Positions 59,991 through 64,000 of a DNA stretch of 64,000 nt are shown piece after piece (within the stretch, counting starts at the first letter, position 1; the number at the start of each line of letters is the position of its first letter). The translations under genes and the position numbers were made by a program. Below the pieces are notes generated by a model. The model saw only the letters and a list, made by a program, of their open reading frames with translations. It did no database searches and was not told the DNA's origin. This stretch comes from Desulfobacterales bacterium (GTDB lineage: Bacteria; Desulfobacterota; Desulfobacteria; Desulfobacterales; JANQIE01), in assembly GCA_028282295.1 (NCBI GenBank), contig JANQIE010000060.1, positions 1 to 64,000 on the forward strand, written 5' to 3'.

Positions 59991-60518
59991 TCAGGTTGTT
60001 ACAATGACATCCGTATGTGTTGAATATCCTGAATAGTAGATTCGAATAAAGCGTGCATGGCTTTCAAAGGCAATGGGCGGCAGTTTTTGCGGCGGGAAAA
60101 ACGCCACTGCCGACGCATCGTCTCCGGGCTTGGGAATGCCGGTGGTTGGATGAATGTGAAATCCGGCTAAAAAAACCGTATGGTAGGATTGGCTAGGATT
60201 TGTAGTCACGCCCAAAAGCGTGTTGATTCGGCCGGATAAACCGGTTTCTTCCTTTAGTTCACGCAAAGCACAATCTTCCGGTGTCTCGCCCAGTTCCATG
60301 AATCCGCCCGGTAAACACCAGGACCCTATTTTGGGCGCCACGTTTCGTTTGACGAGCAAAAGGCCGGCTTGATCGTCCACTACGACAGTGCACACGGCCG
60401 GAATCGGGTTTTCATAGAGCGGTGTTCGGCAGCGTGAACAATACAGTCTTGAGCGGCCATCGACGAATTTAGTAATCAGCCGATGACCGCAAAAATGACA
60501 AAATTTCTTGGAACGCAT
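59991..60518 (-). CDS. NUDIX hydrolase with N-terminal zinc ribbon
   Basis: CHFCGH...CSRCRT; GGFMELGETPEDCALRELKEETGL Nudix box. Confidence 0.93.
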   Translation of the reverse strand: MRSKKFCHFCGHRLITKFVDGRSRLYCSRCRTPLYENPIPAVCTVVVDDQAGLLLVKRNVAPKIGSWCLPGGFMELGETPEDCALRELKEETGLSGRINTLLGVTTNPSQSYHTVFLAGFHIHPTTGIPKPGDDASAVAFFPPQKLPPIAFESHARFIRIYYSGYSTHTDVIVTT

Positions 60519-60524
60519 GGCGGC

Positions 60525-61805
60525 CTAGTCTTCAAAATCGCCTTCGGGCCCCTTGTCGCTATCGATGGCTTGGGCCCGCTCGACGATTTTTTCCGGTGTC
60601 CAGTCAGACGGATTTTCGATCCGTTCGGCCCTGCCCCCGGCGTCATGGGAGCCAGCCTGCAGGATCGCATCGACGGCTATTGGTGCCGTGTCTGCGGCGT
60701 TTAATACGTTGGTTAACATGTTATGGACAAAGTCTTCAACGCGTTTAACCATGCGAGCGCGGACTTCTCTGGATTGTCCGAGCAGCTTGTTCTCAAAGGG
60801 CAGGTTGAGTTTTTTGAAATTGCCGCCCTTCCACCCTTGAGCCTCGGCATGGTCGAGCATCTGCTCCCACAGCGCGTCGGTCATGCCGGCATCCTTGATT
60901 TTGATGAAGTTGCCCGCATCGTCCAAAATGGCATTGCCATAGTCGTTGACTTCCAGACCCCAGGAAACCATTTGCAGGGCCGTGGCCACATTGGCTTTGG
61001 TGGTGCGTGTTTGTTGCGCGATCTGGCGCAGCCGGTCGGAGCTGTTGCCGGAAGTGCCGTGCTGGGCACCGGAGACCTGATAGGGATTCAACGCTTCGTG
61101 GATTTGTACGGTCAGCTCGACCTGGATCCCGGTATCGCCGGACTGAATCCCGTGGGTGGTTCCGTTGTTCAGCGCGATCCAGTCCGGGAATATCTCGTGG
61201 GCGTTGAGTCCCTGGATCAGGAAAAGAGCTTCTTCGACAGTGGAGAGCCCCTGGGTCCCCTTGATCTCGCCAACTTCGGTCTCAAGACTGGCCCATTCGG
61301 GGACAAACGGGTTCAAGGCGATGCTGGCCAACAGATTCTGATCATCGGGCATGTGTGACGCATCGATGGCGATCGATGTGATACCGGCGTCGATAATCGA
61401 GGGGATTTCGATTTTGGCGGATTCGACATCCTGTTGGTTCTTGATTCCGTAATGGTCGGCGTGGATCGCAACCGGAATGGTGATGCCGAGTTCGTTGCAA
61501 ACCGCATCCACCTGACGGGCAATGTTCCAGTAATTAACGGGGCAGTATGCATTGGCGCCGCCTTCGGATTTCGCGATTTCAATAATCAGGGCGGCATTGG
61601 CGCGCTGGGCGGCTTTGAGGGCGCCGCGGATCACAAAGTGGTTGCGGCCGTTGGCGGCCATGGCAATGGCCTGGCCTTTGGCCGTCATGGCGCGGTCGAT
61701 AAACTTACCGCTAACGATGAGCGCCTTGGAATTGGGAAATAATTTAACGATATTGGGGGGGCGACCGATTTGCAGGGCTTTTTCAAAATCTGCCGAATAC
61801 GTCAT
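60525..61805 (-). CDS. fba: Class II fructose-bisphosphate aldolase
   Basis: PVAIHADHYG; HGTSGNSSDRLRQI; LNNGTTHG. Start MTYSADFEKA. Confidence 0.87.
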   Translation of the reverse strand: MTYSADFEKALQIGRPPNIVKLFPNSKALIVSGKFIDRAMTAKGQAIAMAANGRNHFVIRGALKAAQRANAALIIEIAKSEGGANAYCPVNYWNIARQVDAVCNELGITIPVAIHADHYGIKNQQDVESAKIEIPSIIDAGITSIAIDASHMPDDQNLLASIALNPFVPEWASLETEVGEIKGTQGLSTVEEALFLIQGLNAHEIFPDWIALNNGTTHGIQSGDTGIQVELTVQIHEALNPYQVSGAQHGTSGNSSDRLRQIAQQTRTTKANVATALQMVSWGLEVNDYGNAILDDAGNFIKIKDAGMTDALWEQMLDHAEAQGWKGGNFKKLNLPFENKLLGQSREVRARMVKRVEDFVHNMLTNVLNAADTAPIAVDAILQAGSHDAGGRAERIENPSDWTPEKIVERAQAIDSDKGPEGDFED

Positions 61806-62190
61806 GGTGTTATCTCCTCCTTGGTTTTGCGGCACCGTTGCCGGGCCGTTTGTTGTCAAACGCGATGATTGTGCTTCGGGGCGATTGGTCCGGGTCGCGG
61901 CGTGTGTTAAAATCGTGTTTGCTAAACGACCAAGTCCACCAGAATTCCGGTTCGTTTTTGGCCAATGGTTTTTGTCCGGCGTTCGATGTCATAAGTGCTG
62001 GCGTTCGGTAGCGTCTCGCCGCGGCGGCTACGCGTCGTGCCGGGGGTGAGGCGGTTAAAATCTACTTGCGCAACGCGACGGTTATAAGGAACCAAAGAAT
62101 CGTTAACCGTTAGGGGCTTTATGGCTGTCATAATGCGCATGGCTCATGAAACTGCTTTTTGGGAACGACGGGTTCTGCGATTTTAAGATA

Positions 62191-62332
62191 GTGCCCCTCC
62201 GGAAATGGTTGATTTTGGTTCCCGGCATGGCCCGAGCATTTTTAAAACCGCAGGCATAGCGCGCTATTTCGAGGAATTTAAAAATGCGAGAACGCCGCCG
62301 GGGGCCAAAAGATGCTATTTCCGGGTGGGCAC
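62191..62332 (-). repeat. MITE-like palindromic element, copy 5 (142 bp, decayed)
   Basis: gtgcccctccggaaatgg...ctatttccgggtgggcac; flanks AAGATA/AAGCTA (5/6). Confidence 0.85.
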
Positions 62333-62405
62333 AAGCTAAGGATACTATGTATATTAATGGTGGCCTGTCAATACCAAAAAAGACGCGAAGGACAGCCGTT
62401 TGCTG

Positions 62406-63344
62406 CTAATCGGGGAGAATACGGGTGCCGGTTTTACCGGTTACGGCGGTGGTGATTTTATCGATGGCCGCGATGCCGGCGGGATGACCGTACTTTTCGA
62501 CAAAGCGGATAGCGGCCTCGATTTTTGGCCCCATTGAACCGGCGGGAAAAGCATTTTGGCCCAAATGACGCCGGGCCTGTGCAACCGTCAGGGTTTTTAA
62601 CAGGCGTTGGTTTTTCTGTTTGAAATTCAAATAGGCGCCGTCAACATCGGTGGCAATGAGAAACAGATCGGCGCCGACTTCCTCGGCCAGCTTGGCGCTG
62701 GCCAGATCTTTGTCGATGACCGCGTCCACCCCGTTAAATGCGCGCCCCTCGCGGGTAACCGGAATCCCACCGCCGCCGCAGCAGATAACGATGAAATCCA
62801 TTTCGATCAGGCGTTTGATTTCCCGCTTTTCAACAATGGTCACCGGTTGGGGCGACGCCACCACCCGGCGGTGCCCCTTGGCCGTCGGTGCCGTAGGGTA
62901 GGGGAGTTTGGCCGCTTGCGCTTTGGTGAACACCGGGCCGATCGGTTTGGTTGGTTTTTGAAATGCCGGGTCGTTCTCATCGACCACCACATAACTGATG
63001 ACACTGACCAGCCGCTGCTTGGTGTGAATTCCCAGCTTCATCAGCTCGGTGTCCAGGGTCGATTCAATCATGTAGCCGATCTGTCCCTGGGTTTGCGCCA
63101 CCAGGATTTCCAGCGGCAGTTGCGGGGCCGTATGGCATTGCTCCTGTTGCAACAACAAGCTGCCGACCTGGGGACCGTTGCCGTGGGTGATAATAATCCG
63201 ATAGCTTTTGGACAAACGGGCGATATGCGCCATCGGCACCTTCAGATTGGTGAATTGCTCGCTTACGGTTCCGGTTTGCCCCTTGCGGATCAGGGCGTTG
63301 CCGCCCAGCGCAATGAGAAGTACCGGCTTCTTGGATACGGTCAT
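62406..63344 (-). CDS. arcC: Carbamate kinase
   Basis: LIALGGNALIRKGQ; THGNGPQVG; CCGGGGIPV; FPAGSMGPKIEAAIRF. Confidence 0.95.
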   Translation of the reverse strand: MTVSKKPVLLIALGGNALIRKGQTGTVSEQFTNLKVPMAHIARLSKSYRIIITHGNGPQVGSLLLQQEQCHTAPQLPLEILVAQTQGQIGYMIESTLDTELMKLGIHTKQRLVSVISYVVVDENDPAFQKPTKPIGPVFTKAQAAKLPYPTAPTAKGHRRVVASPQPVTIVEKREIKRLIEMDFIVICCGGGGIPVTREGRAFNGVDAVIDKDLASAKLAEEVGADLFLIATDVDGAYLNFKQKNQRLLKTLTVAQARRHLGQNAFPAGSMGPKIEAAIRFVEKYGHPAGIAAIDKITTAVTGKTGTRILPD

Positions 63345-64000
63345 TTACTTTGCCAATCGATTCAGCCGCTCCATGAGGATGTCGGCCAGCAGCGGTTGAT
63401 CATGGTCTTTGTATTCATAGCGCACCCGCAGGGTTGGTTTGTTGATGGTCAGCAGTTTAGGCAGATCGATGGGCGTGGCGAACAACACCAGGTCGCAGTC
63501 GGCCCGGTTGATGGTGGTTGCCAAATCCTCGATTTGCTGTTGGCTGTATCCCATGGCCGGCAGTACCTGATCAACATTGGGATATTGGGCATAGGTGTCC
63601 TTGATGCTGCCGACGGCGTATGTGCCCGGCGCCACAATTTCACCGGCCTGGTTGCGCCGGGCGGCGATCATGCCGGCGCCGTAGGCCATTTCGCCGTGGG
63701 TCAGGGTGGGGCCGTCCTCAACCACCAGGACCCTTTTCCCCTGAATTTGCTCCGGCTGATCGACGATGATGGCCGACTCAGCCATGACAATCGATGCGGT
63801 CGGTGCGTGTTCGCGGATGTTGTTTTTGACCGTGTCGATCTGATCGGCTGGCGCACTGTCGATTTTGTTGATGACGGCGATATCGGCCATTTTCATATTG
63901 GTTTCGCCCGGATAATACAGCTTTTCGTGTCCCGCGCGGTGGGGATCGAACACCACGATGTGCAGATCGGGGTGGTAAAACGGCGTGTCGTTGTTGCCGC
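63345..64000 (-). CDS. Cyclic 2,3-diphosphoglycerate synthetase-like P-loop protein, 5' end outside the window
   Basis: VVFDPHRAGHEKLYYPGETNMKMADIAVINKIDSA; reading frame stays open to 64000. Confidence 0.8.
   Translation of the reverse strand, partial: GNNDTPFYHPDLHIVVFDPHRAGHEKLYYPGETNMKMADIAVINKIDSAPADQIDTVKNNIREHAPTASIVMAESAIIVDQPEQIQGKRVLVVEDGPTLTHGEMAYGAGMIAARRNQAGEIVAPGTYAVGSIKDTYAQYPNVDQVLPAMGYSQQQIEDLATTINRADCDLVLFATPIDLPKLLTINKPTLRVRYEYKDHDQPLLADILMERLNRLAK

Overview
The window is a bacterial chromosome segment, most likely from a sulfate-reducing desulfobacterial-type deltaproteobacterium (inferred from gene content). It is mostly ordinary core and metabolic genes. These include the rpsF-rpsR-DUF2232-rplI-dnaB block, hflX, a pyrC-pyrB pair resembling the DHO and ATC domains of eukaryotic CAD, hemL, sir2, mpl, trkA-trkH and three tRNAs. 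There are also amino-acid ABC transporters, a complete histidine-degradation cluster (hutU-ftcD-hutI-cyclodeaminase-hutH), D-lactate/glycolate-type FAD oxidases, ybeY-pgpH-phoH, mazG, flgM, class II aldolase and arcC. The most unusual features are: (1) a family of about 142-165 bp palindromic MITE-like elements with 18-bp terminal inverted repeats GTGTCCATCCGGAAATAG and 6-bp target duplications, with five full copies plus remnants; (2) one copy inserted inside a type VI hcp gene, where removing the element plus one target copy restores the reading frame exactly; (3) that hcp heads a roughly 2-kb hcp / putative effector / putative immunity cassette flanked by 39-bp direct repeats (38/39 identical) lying between hutU and its former upstream terminator; (4) a four-gene overlapping operon of corrinoid protein, UroD-like methyltransferase, DUF1638 protein and hybrid histidine kinase; and (5) several small Cys-rich or short proteins, one of them below the supplied ORF cutoff. 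All family names come from my reading of the protein sequences. No database search was run.
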